NCBI GenBank assembly: GCA_023078555.1
Contig: CM041204.1
Coordinates: 1,898,485-1,962,484, forward strand
Source of the DNA: Ulva prolifera
Taxonomy: Eukaryota; Chlorophyta; Ulvophyceae; Ulvales; Ulvaceae
Length of the DNA stretch: 64,000 bases
Direction: 5' to 3'
In this document: in pieces, positions 1-10,566 of the stretch
Layout of the letters: the number at the start of each line of letters is the position of its first letter
Position numbering within the stretch: the first letter of the stretch is position 1
The notes under the pieces: generated by a model
Told to the model about the DNA's origin: nothing
Seen by the model: the letters and a program-made list of their open reading frames with translations, nothing else
Databases searched by the model: none
Program-made: the position numbers and the translations under genes

Positions 1-85
1 CACAGGCGCCGGCAAGCAGCTGCGCGGCGCAGCCATCGACTTGAGAGCATGACATACCTACGTAGCTGCTCCGTCGCCGCGCCGG

Positions 86-325
86 TTGGCCCTCGCGTTC
101 CAGACGCCCATGTGGGTGCACGGCCTCTACCTCGGCCTCAGCCTCGGGCCCCTCGTGCAGTCGCTGCTGTACGGCGCCCTCATCGTCACCGTCGTCTGGG
201 CAAGAGAGGCGCAGCGTGCGTATGTACGCTTCGGCGACGGTGGAATGACGGCCGCGGCGTGGGCTTGGCGGCTGTGCTTGGGCTGTGAGGTGGGAAGTGC
301 TACGGCAGGTGCATGCGAGCGGTGA
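86..325 (+). CDS. Possible 3' end of a MATE-family efflux transporter (partial)
   Basis: The frame from about 86 reads a hydrophobic stretch beginning ALAFQTPMWVHGLYLGLSLG, then a second membrane segment and an AREAQRA motif. This order (G-hG-LW/YxG-x3-G, a hydrophobic helix, then a charged EAxxA end) resembles the last helices of MATE drug/organic-cation antiporters, which exchange substrates for protons or sodium across a membrane. The gene would begin left of the window. The 5' border of this exon is unclear, because an AG at 64-65 could be an acceptor. The frame may also splice out after the EAQR codons (GTGCGTATG near 218) rather than run to the stop at 325. The match is short and by eye only. 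Confidence 0.4.
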   Translation: MALAFQTPMWVHGLYLGLSLGPLVQSLLYGALIVTVVWAREAQRAYVRFGDGGMTAAAWAWRLCLGCEVGSATAGACER

Positions 326-779
326 TTGCGGCGCTATCGGCGGAGCAGAGCATGTGATGCTTTGCATGGGGGGGGGGTGTGGGGATGGAAGCATGGAGGT
401 GTAGACTGTGTTGTGCTCATGCATGCTCGAGCTGAGCGGGCGTACTAGGCCGCCTCTCACCGCCACTGCGATGGGCTGTGTGAGGCACTTTGCCCCATGA
501 GCGTTGCTGTGAGTTTCCAGGGTGACGATCGGGGAGACTAGTTGTGGTGAAGGCTGCTGTGGTGGCCTGAGCTTGTGATGGCTGATTGAGTGTGGGCGTG
601 TCAGATTGATGGACGGGTGCAATGCAGAACAAGAGACTTACTTTGCAGCTGCCTGGCATACCACTGGTTGATAATAAAATGCAATGATGCCTTCAGTACA
701 GGCCACCATCCGTCTGTCATACACCATGAGCAGCTCCACGGCTCTTGATAGCCAGAACGTCAATCTGTGTCTGTTGATA
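326..779. other. Intergenic, no gene supported
   Basis: I see no convincing exon here. There is a G10 tract at 368-377. The stretch around 495-585 resembles 4088-4165 (both run CCCATG-G-GT-GCTGTGA ... CTAGTTG-GATGAAGG), which suggests it belongs to the duplicated unit that also carries the leucine-rich-repeat genes. Confidence 0.4.
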
Positions 780-789
780 TTGTCGAGTT

Positions 790-976
790 CCTGATCGTCA
801 GATCCTGTGTGCCCGCGAGATTTCGCGCCAGGTCCTCCCCAGCCCTGTCGTACGTGGCAATGTGCATTGGCCAGAGTTCAAAAACAGCCAGATCATGTAG
901 ACGGTGACATTTTCAGAGCATGAGTTCGAGAGGTCGGTCACTTGACGGAGGTTTCAATAATCAACTGGAGAGCAGA
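790..976 (+). promoter_or_regulatory. Conserved upstream block of LRR gene copy 1
   Basis: The block around 800-835 (CAGATCCTG, then GTGCC and GCGAGAT) recurs at 5899-5935 upstream of the paralog. Both copies contain a small hairpin: here CGCGA-gatt-TCGCG at 814-827, about 150 bp before the conserved start codon. The sequence TTTCGCGCC at 821-829 also resembles an E2F/DP site, but that part is not kept in the paralog. A promoter role is inferred from position and conservation only. Confidence 0.4.
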
Positions 977-3294
977 ATGGCAGTCGTCGACGCTCCCGTG
1001 TGCCTCACACGGGCCGCACCTCATGGTGCTTACGCAGGGCAACTTCTATTCTACGATGTGATTGATGAAAGCACTGTGTCTAGGTCCGGTGTGTTGTCAT
1101 GCATCGCCGAAGCGGGCGGTGAAGTCGTGTTGCCCGACGCCATCAGGCTGCCAGAGTTCAGAACATGGGTGGCTGCCACAAACGCCGACAAAGCAGCGCT
1201 TGATTTAATGTCGTTCACATCAATTTGCACCGTTCTCAAGGTATGGCATGCTCCCACGGGGTGGCTAAGCACGCTGACTCGCTGTATCGATATCGCCAGG
1301 GCTGAAAGCTTCAATCCTGCAATTGTGCTGATGCAGAATCACAGATCTGAACAAAACGCTCTCCGGTGATGTTAACCCTTTGCAGGTCGCAGATGCTCTA
1401 GATGACGCAGGCCTGGACGACTGGATCAACATTGCAGCAGATCGCTTGACGAAACGTGCAGATGGCCAAGGGGAGTCCCACTTGACTCCGCGCCAGTCCG
1501 CTGACAGCTTGTTGACGCTGTCAAATTCGCTTCAGCACCGCCTGCTTGCGCATGTGGCTCGCAGTACATGGACGTTGCAGAGATTGCTTAGCTTCCTGCC
1601 AAGCCACATCCACCATGCACTCGTTGCAGCCACCATCACTGCCGCAAAGGAGCTCAATGTACCTCTGCACCAACATGCAGTCCGGATCATCAAGGCCCTT
1701 CCAGGCATTCCTCCCCACCCTCCTTCCGTCCTGTCCCTCCGCGTGCACATCCCTGAACACGATGGACCACTGCCAGGCCACCTCTGGCAAGCAGCAGCCC
1801 CTCACCTCGCTCAGGCACTGCAGCACCACTCAAGCATCACCAGCCTGCACCTCGACACGGACTACCACGATGCTGCTTCAGCACTGCTGCTCGCCCCAGC
1901 CATCGCTACGCTTACGTCCCTGCAGTCCCTGCACCTCCATTCAGTCATGAACTCTGCCACTTTCACAGCACTGCAGCAGACGCTACAGGCCCTGCCCGCG
2001 CTACAAGACCTCGCTCTTTCGCTCATGGTCGCGACAAAGCATCATGACTCGCTGAAGCGCCAGCATCATGGCAATACTGCAGACCCGTTCCAGTGCTGCC
2101 TCGCGACCTTGGTGTCTCCAGCCACCCACCTGGCCTCCCTCAAGATCCGCACCAACGCAGACACAGGCAAGCACTGCTACACCACCACCCAAGCCCTGGC
2201 CCTGCCATGCCTCCGGCAGCTAGACGTGAGCTTTGGGCGCCACACACAAGTGGCAGACGCAACCACAAGCTCCCACACAATTGCAGCCAGCAGCCTCCTG
2301 AGTCACCTGGCCGCCCCCCTCACCTCCCTCGGCCTGCAGCCCAATGACCAGCACTACCCCCCTGGATGCCGGAGGACCGCCACATGCCCAGCGCCTCTTC
2401 AGCAGCCTCGCACAGCTCACGCAGCTGCGCCGCCTGAGCTTCAGCGCCTGGCAGGGTCACGGCACGAACTCTGCAGCTGCAATGCATGCGGTCACCGCGG
2501 CCGCGGCGGCCGCGCTGGCCGCGCTGCGCCACCTCGAGTCCCTCAGCATCGCCGCAGACACCCCGACCCTGCTCGCGAGCCTGCCGCCGCTGGCGGGCGC
2601 GACCGGCCTGTCACACCTGTGCCTGATCCACCGGCAATGGCTCTTCCATCCGCGTGCGCCGCTGACGCCCGCCCCCTGGGGGCAGATTTTCACTGCGCTG
2701 GCCGCGTTCCGTCTGGTGCGTCTCGAGCTCGAGGACACGCCGCAGTTCGGTGCACTCCAGGCTCACGGATGGCATCCTCCTGTGCTAGCCGGGCTCGCCC
2801 ACCTGCGCCTGCGGGAGCTGACGCGGCTGTCGGCGCTGCGCGTGTGCGGCTGGGAGTGCCTCAGCACCGAGGAGGACATCGCCGCCCTCTCCAGCATGAC
2901 CACCCTCCGCAAGCTCCACCTGATAGACGTCGTCGTGCCGCCCGAGATGCACTTTCGATGCGCGTACGCCGTGGCCGCGCTGTCAGCACTCACCGAATTT
3001 GCTCACCAAGCGCAGCAGGAGCCAGGCGCGTTTGCCGGGGCGCTCACCGGACTGGCGTTGCCGGGGGTGTGGCCGGAGCTGCGTCAGCTCAGCCTGGACG
3101 TCAGCATTGAGTGCGGCCCACCTGACGGCTTCTTCCAGTTTGCGAGCGCGCGGCCGGCGCTGACGCAGCTCGCGCTGAACATGGTGTATGGCGTTTCGTA
3201 CGAGCTGGAGCATGGCTCGGTGGAGGAGGTGGTCGACGCCTTGGCAGCGGAGGTCGACTACGACGTGGCGTACGTGGCATACTTTCCCTTCTGA
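977..3294 (+). CDS. Leucine-rich-repeat protein, paralog 1 (frameshifted)
   Basis: There are two exons. Exon 1 is 977-1240 (88 codons, donor AAG|GTATGG) and exon 2 is 1386-3294 (acceptor TTTGCAG). Exon 1 begins MAVVDAP and has a motif LSCIAEAGGEVVLP that could belong to a BTB/Skp1-like fold, although this is a guess. Exon 2 encodes repeated LxxLxL leucine-rich repeats and ends in DVAYVAYFPF. The start at 977 is chosen because the paralog at 6070 begins identically and its upstream codons differ. In the paralog one frame runs through exon 2. Here the frame breaks at a C6 run (2357-2362): codons before it are in one frame, and the PLDAG...PHAQRLFSSL continuation is in the next. This is either a one-base sequencing error or a recent pseudogene. 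LRR proteins usually bind other proteins, and no catalytic domain is visible. Confidence 0.7.
2357..2362 (+). other. C6 homopolymer at the LRR frameshift
   Basis: Upstream codons read ...LLSHLAAPLTSLGLQ in one frame, and downstream homology to the paralog resumes one frame over. Removing one C would make the two frames continuous. Homopolymer indels are the commonest long-read error, so this may not be biological. Confidence 0.6.
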
Positions 3295-4347
3295 GGCGCC
3301 GATAGCCGCGCAGCTGCGGCCGATGGCTGCGCAGCTGCTGGGTCCCATGCGGGTGCGGGGAGAAAGTGCCCGATTGAGGTGGACACCCCAGTAGCCACCC
3401 TCCAGGTCATGTCATGCATGTGAACGGCACATGCTGTGTCACTATGCACCCCGAGACAGCGCGCTTCATGCCGCCGCATCGTCACAGAATTTATTGCAAA
3501 CTGCAGCCGCTGTGAGCCTGTGCGCCTAGCCACCGTGCTCTGTGCACTCACGGCTGCCCTCGGCGGAGGGCTTGGCGGCGGCACGTCCACGATGTCATGC
3601 GATTGCCGCACATGTGCATGCATGCACTACACCGCGGCTGCCGCACACCAGCGCACTGTGGGTGCAGGCCGAGAGCGTCCTCGCGCGGCAGTGGGAGCGC
3701 CCCGCCCCACGGGGTGCCTGCGCTCCACCAGCGGCACCTGGGGCACCCTGTGGATCTGGCAGCAACTCCAAACGCGCACCGTGGCCACTCCCAAAGCGCA
3801 CTGTAGCGCCTGCTTGCGGCGCTGGGTGGCAGGGCGTAAGGTCGCAGCTGTGGCAGCTGCTCAGATGTGGTCGAGCTGCTGATGCTCACTCCTCTGGAGC
3901 CGCTCATGTCTCTGGGTGCCTGGCGATCATGTGCGGCGGTGTGTGTGTGTGTGTGTGCTCGGTGCCCAGCGGCTTTGGGAGACACTCTTCTGCTGTGTGG
4001 GTCTGCGAATGCGTTGCTGTGCACATGCATGTGCTTGCATACGGACCCGCTGCGGCAGACTGCGACAGCCTTTGCAGGGGCTCCTGGCCCATGGGTGTCG
4101 CTGTGACATTGGGGGCAGCTAGTTGCGATGAAGGGTCCTGTTGTGATGAGCCTGTGTCGGCTGCTTGTGTACGGGCGCCTGCGGTGGCAGACGGAATCTG
4201 ATTTGTGCAGCGTTGCTAGAATGGTTCAGTGGAGGTGAAGGAAAGAGAACAAGGGGGTGCTGCCAGCTGTAAGCTCAGTCGTATATGCCATCTCCGTGCC
4301 ATCCACATCACGAGGGGCTATGTCACTGGTCGGGTGAGGTCCCTGAT

Positions 4348-4392
4348 TGTGATAGTCCAGTGGTAGAGCGGTCTTATCACTGGACTGTCACA
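4348..4392 (+). repeat. Hairpin repeat with tRNA-like box A (copy 1)
   Basis: The arms TGTGATAGTCCAGTG and CACTGGACTGTCACA pair with one mismatch around a 15-nt loop GTAGAGCGGTCTTAT. The stem-loop junction reads TGGTAGAGCGG, which fits the Pol III box A consensus TRGYNNARNNG. Three relatives occur in the window, at 20534-20627, 41618-41660 and 59796-59826. No full tRNA cloverleaf or clear box B is seen. Confidence 0.6.
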
Positions 4393-5454
4393 CTGATCTC
4401 GTCCTTCTGCTGTTGACGTACAACGATTTGAGGTCAGGACCGTCCCGGCCCTCGCTTTGACGGCGTACACCAGCCACACTTCAGGTTTTGGCAGCCTGAC
4501 AGTGCCGAGACAATCATGTATTTTTGCAGTGCCTGGGTTTCGATGGAGCGGCGCGCTGTAGCTGTTGTGGTCGCGGGCATCTCTGAGGTGGCCTGTCAGG
4601 TGCCACGCAGGTCTGCGCCGCCACGATGTCGCACGGGTGCACCCTGACGCCCACCATGGACGCCCCCTGTGGCCACCCTCGTTGCATGCATCGGGAATGG
4701 TGCAGGCTTTGAGCGTGCATATATGCTGTGAGGGTGCTGTGAGCGTCAGTGCATGGTGTGAGCTTACATGCCTGCTGCGGGCATGCATGCTGTCAGCATG
4801 CACACGTGGCCATCATGCTTGATGCGCTCACTGCCAATGGTGACACCGGGGTATTGCGATATCATATGTATCCTCAGATCTTAATTTTGATTCCTGTTCT
4901 GTACCAGTGCCACAGATGTCTATTTCGACACTGCCACGCAGCCATCTAACGCTTTTGAGTGCACGCCAAAGTGCGTGCAGGCCGGCTGCGACGACGCGTG
5001 GCAGACGTTCCGCCCTTCCAGGCGCCTGCATTCCGCCCGGGCCAGCAGCGGCCGCCCCTCTCCGCGTGGCAGCGGCCCTTCTGAGGCGGCCACCGCAGCT
5101 CAGTGTCGCAGCCGCGAGCAGGACAGGGAGGCGCTAGATGTGATCACAACTGTTCTGTGAGGGCAGAGAGGCCTCAGGGAATGGCGCCTGCGGGTGCCGG
5201 CGGCCGGGGTCGCGTGGCAGTCGCTGCATCGGGAGACGCCGGTAGGTGACCACCTAGGTCTGGTCTGGGCCGACCTACTGGTAGATGTGTGAATCTCTGG
5301 CCAGTTTTGGCCTAGTGTCCAGAGATAGCAGGCATGCTGTTGGTGAAGAGAGATTGGGCCGCTCGAGTCTGCATCACGGGTGGCACGGACGCGGTGGCTG
5401 CAAGGACGGAGCAGTTGGCAGGCCGCTCATGAGACAGCTGCCATGCGTGTAAAA

Positions 5455-5620
5455 GTAAAGTAAATCTAAATTTACTGAGCCGTATCCTATTGGACATTGA
5501 CAACTCCGAATTAACGGGACCACATATGCCGGGACCACATATGCCGTGTGTTACAAGGACAAAGCAGGAGGGGCCGGTAGCACCGCCTGGAAAATGAGGA
5601 AGCACGCGAAGAACCCACAG
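5455..5620. mobile_element. MITE-like element fragment
   Basis: A short palindromic stem (AGTAAATCTAAATTTACT) is followed by GAGCCGTATCC, GACATTGACA and GGGACCACATATGCC (the last present twice in tandem), then GTGTTACAAGGACAAAGC. The same ordered blocks recur at 42427-42500 with a different palindromic stem. The GTGTTACAAGGACAAAG end recurs at 42211, near 42803 and, inverted, at 62850-62866. Multiple dispersed copies of a short block with hairpin ends point to a non-autonomous DNA element. No transposase is present. Confidence 0.55.
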
Positions 5621-5725
5621 TGCGTGCTGCCATGTGTGTGTCATGTGGGCGCCTGACTCCGGCATCCCGTGACTGGCCTGCGTTAACAATTGGCACCTCC
5701 ACTGGTGTCCCTTGGAATATTCTAT

Positions 5726-5745
5726 ATTGAGATATATATCTCAAT
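5726..5745. repeat. Perfect 20-bp palindrome
   Basis: The sequence ATTGAGATATATATCTCAAT is its own reverse complement. It lies about 330 bp upstream of LRR paralog 2. Confidence 0.8.
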
Positions 5746-5896
5746 CACGATCGGCATCCTTGCTGACATGGCTGAGTGGTGTTGCCATGAGCTGTTAAAT
5801 GACCTGCCTCCGCATAGCCTGCACCATGAGTGGCTTTGTAGCTGACGAAATCTGCGTTTTCTGATTGGTCTCTTGCAGGCCTGATGGTCAAGGTGT

Positions 5897-6069
5897 TCAG
5901 ATCCTGGTGTGCCGCGAGATGTCGCGGCAAGTCCACCCCTCACTTTGACCATATACGTCGGCCAGAGGTTGGAGTGATAGCCGGAGAACTTAGAGACAAT
6001 ATATGTTAAACTGTGGTCCTAGTCGAGCGATTCGCCAAACCTGCTTCGACTACGTTTCTGTATAGCAAA
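5897..6069 (+). promoter_or_regulatory. Conserved upstream block of LRR gene copy 2
   Basis: This is the counterpart of 790-976. It contains TTCAGATCCTG, then TGTGCCGCGAGAT and the hairpin CCGCGA-gatg-TCGCGG at 5912-5927, about 143 bp before the start codon. The stem is kept in both copies while the loop's last base differs. It could be a regulatory site or simply duplicated sequence not yet diverged. Confidence 0.4.
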
Positions 6070-8326
6070 ATGGCAGTCTTCGACGCTCCAGTGTGTCTCA
6101 CGCGTTCCGCGCCTCATGAAGGTTTCTCTGGACAGCTGGTTTTCTACGACGTCGTCGAGTCAAGCACAATATCCAAATCTAGCGTTTTGTCATGCATCGC
6201 TGAAGCGGGCGGTGAAGTGGTATTGCCAGACTCGATCAGGCTCCCAGAATTCAGAACATGGATAGCTGCGACAAATGCCAACCAAGCAGCCATCAATGTG
6301 ATGCCAATCACATCAATCTGCACTGTGCTAAAGGTACGGCATGCTCCCAAGGCCATTCCGAGCACGCTGGCTCGTCGCGTCGGGCAGTCTTGCCCGTATA
6401 ACGGCGCGAGATTCCGCAGCTAAAATGTATTGACGCGTGAGTAGGTTTTAGGTGGCGGATGCTCTGGACGACGCAGGCCTGGACGACTGGATCAATACCG
6501 CTGCAGATCGCCTGACCCGGTATGCACGCTGCCCCGAGGAGCCGGACAACTTGCCTCCGCACGACATCGCTGACAGCTTGACTTTGCTGACAGATGCGCT
6601 TCAGAACCGTCTCCTGACGCGTGTGACTCGCCATGCAAGCGAGATGCACAGCTTGCTTGACCGCCTGCCCAGCCACCTCCACCATGCACTCGTTGCAGCC
6701 TCCATCTCTCCCGCCAAAGAGCTGGACGTGCCTCTGCACGACCGAACCCTCCCGATCTTCAAAGCCCTGTCAGCCATCCCTGCTCGACCTCCGCCCATCC
6801 TCTCCCTCAGCGTTCACAGCCCAGAAGAAGACTCGACACTTCATGAGGTCTGGCAAGAAGCAGCCCCGCGCCTCGCTCAGGCACTGCAGCACCACTCAGG
6901 CATCACCAGCCTCCGCCTAGTCACGCAGCACAACGACGCTGCCTCAGCAATGCTGCTCGTTCCAGCACTCGCCAAGCTCGCGTCCTTGCAGTGCCTCCAC
7001 CTGCATGCAGGCATCGACGCTGCCACTTCCTCCGCACTGCAGCAGACGCTGCAGGCCCTGCCCCAGATTCAAGACCTCTCCCTATCACTCGTTCTTGCTA
7101 CAGACTCGCTGACGAGCCAGCACGATGGCAGCACTGATGAGGCATCCCAGTGCTGCCTGGCGACTCTGCTGACGCCAGCCACGCAGCTAACCTCCCTTTG
7201 GCTGTGCGTTTATGCAGACAAGAGCAAGCAGTGGTTCACAGCCTCAAAGCCCCTGGCCTTGCCGCGCCTCGTGCAGCTGAACGTGATGTTTGAGGAGCCC
7301 TGGAACTCCGATGCCCCAACAGCACCCCCGCAATCTCACATCATCGCAGCCACCAGCCTCCTGAGTCACCTGGCCGCCCCCCTCACCTCCCTGGTCCTGC
7401 AGCGTGGTGCTCAGACGCCACCCCTGGAGGCCGGAGACGCGCCGCATGCCCAGCGCCTCTTCAGCAGCCTCGCAGGCTTCACGCAGCTGCGCCGCCTCAG
7501 AGTCGCCGCCCCGCACGATCAAGACGCGGACTCTGCAGCCGTGATGCATGCGGTCACCGCGGCCGCGCCGTCCGCGCTGGCTGCGCTACGCCACCTCGAG
7601 CACCTCAGCTTCACCGCCGACGTCCCCGTCGTTCTCGCGAGCGTGCCGCTGCTGTCGGGCACGACCAGCCTGTCGCACCTCCGCCTCGTGTGTTGGCACA
7701 GCCCGCAAGCCGCGCTGACTCCGGACGCCGCTGAGCAGCTTCTCAACGCGTTGTCTGGGCTCAGCCTGTGCCGGCTGGACCTCGAGGCCGCAGGGTACGC
7801 CGGCGCGCTGCCCGGGCTCGCCCACCTGCGCCTGCGCGAGCTGACGCGGCTGTCGGCGCTGCGAGTCCGCGGCTGGGAGTGCCTCAGCACCGAGGGGGAC
7901 ATCGCCGCCCTCTCCAGCATGACCCACCTCCGCAAGCTCCATCTGAACTGTGTGTATGTGGCGGAGGAGCTACACCACCGGCTCGTGCGGGCGCTGGCCG
8001 CGCTGTCCGCGCTCACGAGCTTCGCGCAGCAGGGGAACAACATGCAGGATACGTTCATGGACGACCTCGCTCACTTGGCGCCGGCGGGGATGTGGCCGGA
8101 GGTGCGCGAGCTGTGCCTGGACCTGTGGCCCCCGAGTGCGGAGCCGGTTGCGGTCTTCGGCTTCGCGCGCACCCTGCCGGCGCTGAAGCACCTCGCGCTG
8201 GACGTCCCAGAGGTGCCTTCAGAGAACCCCGGTTCGCACGAGGCTCTAGAGACGGCAGAGTTGGTGGAGGAGGTGAAGGCGGAGGCCAGATTCGCCGTGA
8301 CGTATGTGTCTGAGTTCCCTTTCTGA
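6070..8326 (+). CDS. Leucine-rich-repeat protein, paralog 2 (intact)
   Basis: There are two exons: 6070-6333 (88 codons, donor AAG|GTACGG) and 6452-8326 (acceptor TTTTAG). They encode 712 residues. The phase-0 intron sits at exactly the same codon as in paralog 1. Residues 1-88 plus the VADALDDAGLDDW segment that follows could be a BTB/Skp1-like module; I am not sure of this. The remainder has many LxxLxL repeats (for example ITSLRL, LTSLWL, LTSLVLQ, LRHLEHLSF and LRKLHL), consistent with a curved leucine-rich-repeat solenoid for protein binding. No signal peptide or membrane segment is evident, so a cytosolic or nuclear location is likely. If the N-terminal fold is right, the protein could be an adaptor for a ubiquitin ligase, but that is inference. 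It is the intact member of a local duplication. Confidence 0.75.
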
Positions 8327-10496
8327 AGGTGCTCTGAGGTGTGCTCCTGCCGCAGTCATTGCCGAGGACTTGCATGGACGGCCGCACTGGGGTGGCGGCC
8401 CCTGTGGCCGCCCTTATGGCATGTGTCACGAAAGGTGTATGCTGAGAGTGTGCGCACCTGCTTGCATAACCACATGATGTGCTTGAAGCTGCCATTGTTG
8501 AAGAGTATGTGGCAATGCCGCGACACGTCCAGGTCTTCCTGTGTGCACTTTGTCCCCCTCACTGATAGTCAAAACTGAGATGCTCGACATGATTTTGAAG
8601 ATGTGTGTGCTCTAGAGTGCCTCAGTGTTCTATGCGTGCACTGCACTGTGGCCACTGGACACTGGCGCAGCGTGAGTGCAGGCCGCCTACAAACACCCGT
8701 GGCTGTGGGGGGCGCCTGCGACCACCCGCGGCAGTAGCAGATGCATAGGTGCCGCGCCTGCGGCCCGGCCTTCCGCAGAGCTGGTGGCTCGGCAGGCTGC
8801 CTCTGGAGTCGCCCCGCAGGGAGCCGCCACTTCAGATTTCAGCAGCCGCTAGGTGTAAGAGGAGATCAAAGCAGTGGCGTGAAGGCACCAATCTCAAGGG
8901 ACAGGGCCCTGTGTTGCTCTGCAAGCTGGCAGCCTCGTGGCAGCAGCTGAACGGCATGCTTGCTCGACTCGCGGCGGGCCGAACGTGTTTTAACTTCTTA
9001 CTTTCCTGGCCCACGCAGTGTGTCACTCTCACCGGGTAGATCCGGCCTGTAAAATAGGACCCAGAGCGCGTGAGAGGTGCGGTAGAGTTGCTTGCACTCG
9101 CATCATACGGTGGCAACGCTGACGGGGCTTGTAGGTGGCTGTCCCTGAGGCAACTGTCGTCTATGCCAGGTGGCCGCCTGGTCGAGGCATGCGGTGAGTA
9201 GCTTGTGGTGCTGTCCCTCAGGCTGCTCATGTCGCCCAAAGTACTGCAGTCTGCATGCTATGGCAGTGCATAGCCGAAGGACAGGGACAGCGAGTTGCAA
9301 CTATTCTCTGCTGGTACATCAGAGGATCTTAAAGAGAACAGATGTAGCAGAAATAATCCGGTGACGTGTAACGCCACAGATCTCTGTTAGCAAACACACC
9401 ACGCTCGGGGCAACGCAGTACACATGCCTCCTGCGTAATCACCTACACCACTCTCACTCGACATAGTGCGAGCGGCACGTATCATCTGCCCTGCCTGTGT
9501 ACGCAGGCTTGCAAGTGTCTGATAAAGGGACGCAGACCTAGTTTGTGATCACAACTGAGGAGCACTGCCTCGGGTCTGCATGTGGCTCGATGTGGCGCGT
9601 TGCATGCTGGTGCGGCAGCCTCCGGGGTGGCACCGTGCAGTCTTGAACGCGGCCTCCGAGACTGCGGCCTTAGGGAGCCGGCACGCAGCAGCTGCTGCGC
9701 ACGCACAGGCTCGCCCGGTTGTGTCGGTGTAGTGCAGCACAGCCAACGCAGGTTAATCTCAGCACACTCATTTTCAGGGCCTCGGTTGATCGCCACCGGT
9801 GTGGTGAGTATGTTGTGGCTCCGGCGCAACAGGGCGCAGCATCAGCAGATGGCTCAGCCGACGCCACGACGGGGGCTGCAGAGTCTGCATGTGCAGACTG
9901 CTTCGAGTTCGTGGCTTCCTTCGTCCATGCGCTTGAGGTTGGGAGCGTCGAGGCGTGGGATCGCGAGGTGCTGCTGTGCGCATGAGCGCGCACGCATCCT
10001 TCCTGCCGTGACGGCGTACCCAGCCACTCTCAACAAGCGCTGTGGCCGGCTGTCGGAGCCGCCCCGGCCCATGCGTGTTGCTGCATGCGTTGCGGTGGCG
10101 GTAGGGCTGCGAGTTACAGGCAAACAACGGTCCAGCACAATCGATGTATTTGTGGCTGCATCCTGTGGCGGGGTCTATGGAGACTCCACAATACGTTTAG
10201 GTCTGTATGTTCTCTGGGTTGTTCTTCTGATTGTCTCAGGATCAAATGCGAAATTGTCAAGTATGTTCAGCTGTTTTTTAGCTCTGTGTTCGCAACCCCG
10301 CCGCGGATGTCTTCATTGCAGTGCGGCTGCCTCACACTAGCGTGCCGCGAGTGCAGGCCGGCTACAGCCACACCAGGTCACGAGCACTTGAAGTCAGGCT
10401 GCAAGCTGTCGTGGCAGTGTAAAATTTATTTAATTTAAATAAATTTGTCACTTTAATTAAAGTGACAGCCGACGCCACGCATCAGTCTACTGAACC
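8327..10496. other. Intergenic, no gene supported
   Basis: It contains several long GC-rich open frames, including one of 252 codons at 9582-10340, but none shows family resemblance, splice signals or a consistent composition. Blocks near 8505-8545 and 8640-8690 recur at 10758-10785 and 10905-10955, so this is the 3' flank of a duplicated LRR unit. Confidence 0.5.
10422..10466. repeat. Two adjacent AT-rich palindromes
   Basis: Bases 10422-10446 form a 25-nt palindrome (arms AAATTTATTTAA/TTTAAATAAATTT) and 10447-10466 form a perfect 20-bp palindrome GTCACTTTAATTAAAGTGAC. They sit immediately before the surviving end of the decayed third LRR copy, which may mark the breakpoint or an inserted hairpin element. 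Confidence 0.75.
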
Positions 10497-10566
10497 GCTA
10501 CGAGTTGCAGAGTTAACGGCGGGGGCAGACTCTGCCGTGGCGTACGCACAAGAATTCCATTTCTGA
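10497..10566 (+). pseudogene. 3' remnant of a third LRR gene copy
   Basis: The frame ending at 10566 reads VAEL...SAVAYAQEFHF and a stop. This matches the ends of paralog 1 (DVAYVAYFPF) and paralog 2 (FAVTYVSEFPF) in position and pattern. The sequence after the stop also resembles the 3' flank of paralog 2 (for example TGTGGCAATGCCG at 10760 and 8508). Nothing of the body of the gene remains upstream, where two palindromes lie instead. Confidence 0.5.

Larger units (their letters stand above)
3295..5890. other. Intergenic between the LRR paralogs; repeats only
   Basis: No exon is supported. Contents: a (GT) run at 3939-3957, CATGCATG-type motifs near 3610 and 4780, a box-A hairpin at 4348-4392, a block near 4960-5010 with GTGCAGGCCGGCT that recurs near 10345 and (as GTGAGTGCAGGCCG) at 8672 and 10941, a mobile-element fragment at 5455-5620 and a perfect 20-bp palindrome at 5726-5745. 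The recurring blocks suggest remnants of tandem duplications. Confidence 0.5.

Noticed and set aside
9582-10340. 252-codon plus-strand open frame
   Set aside because: Random-looking composition, no motif, no splice context, and it crosses duplicated non-coding blocks.
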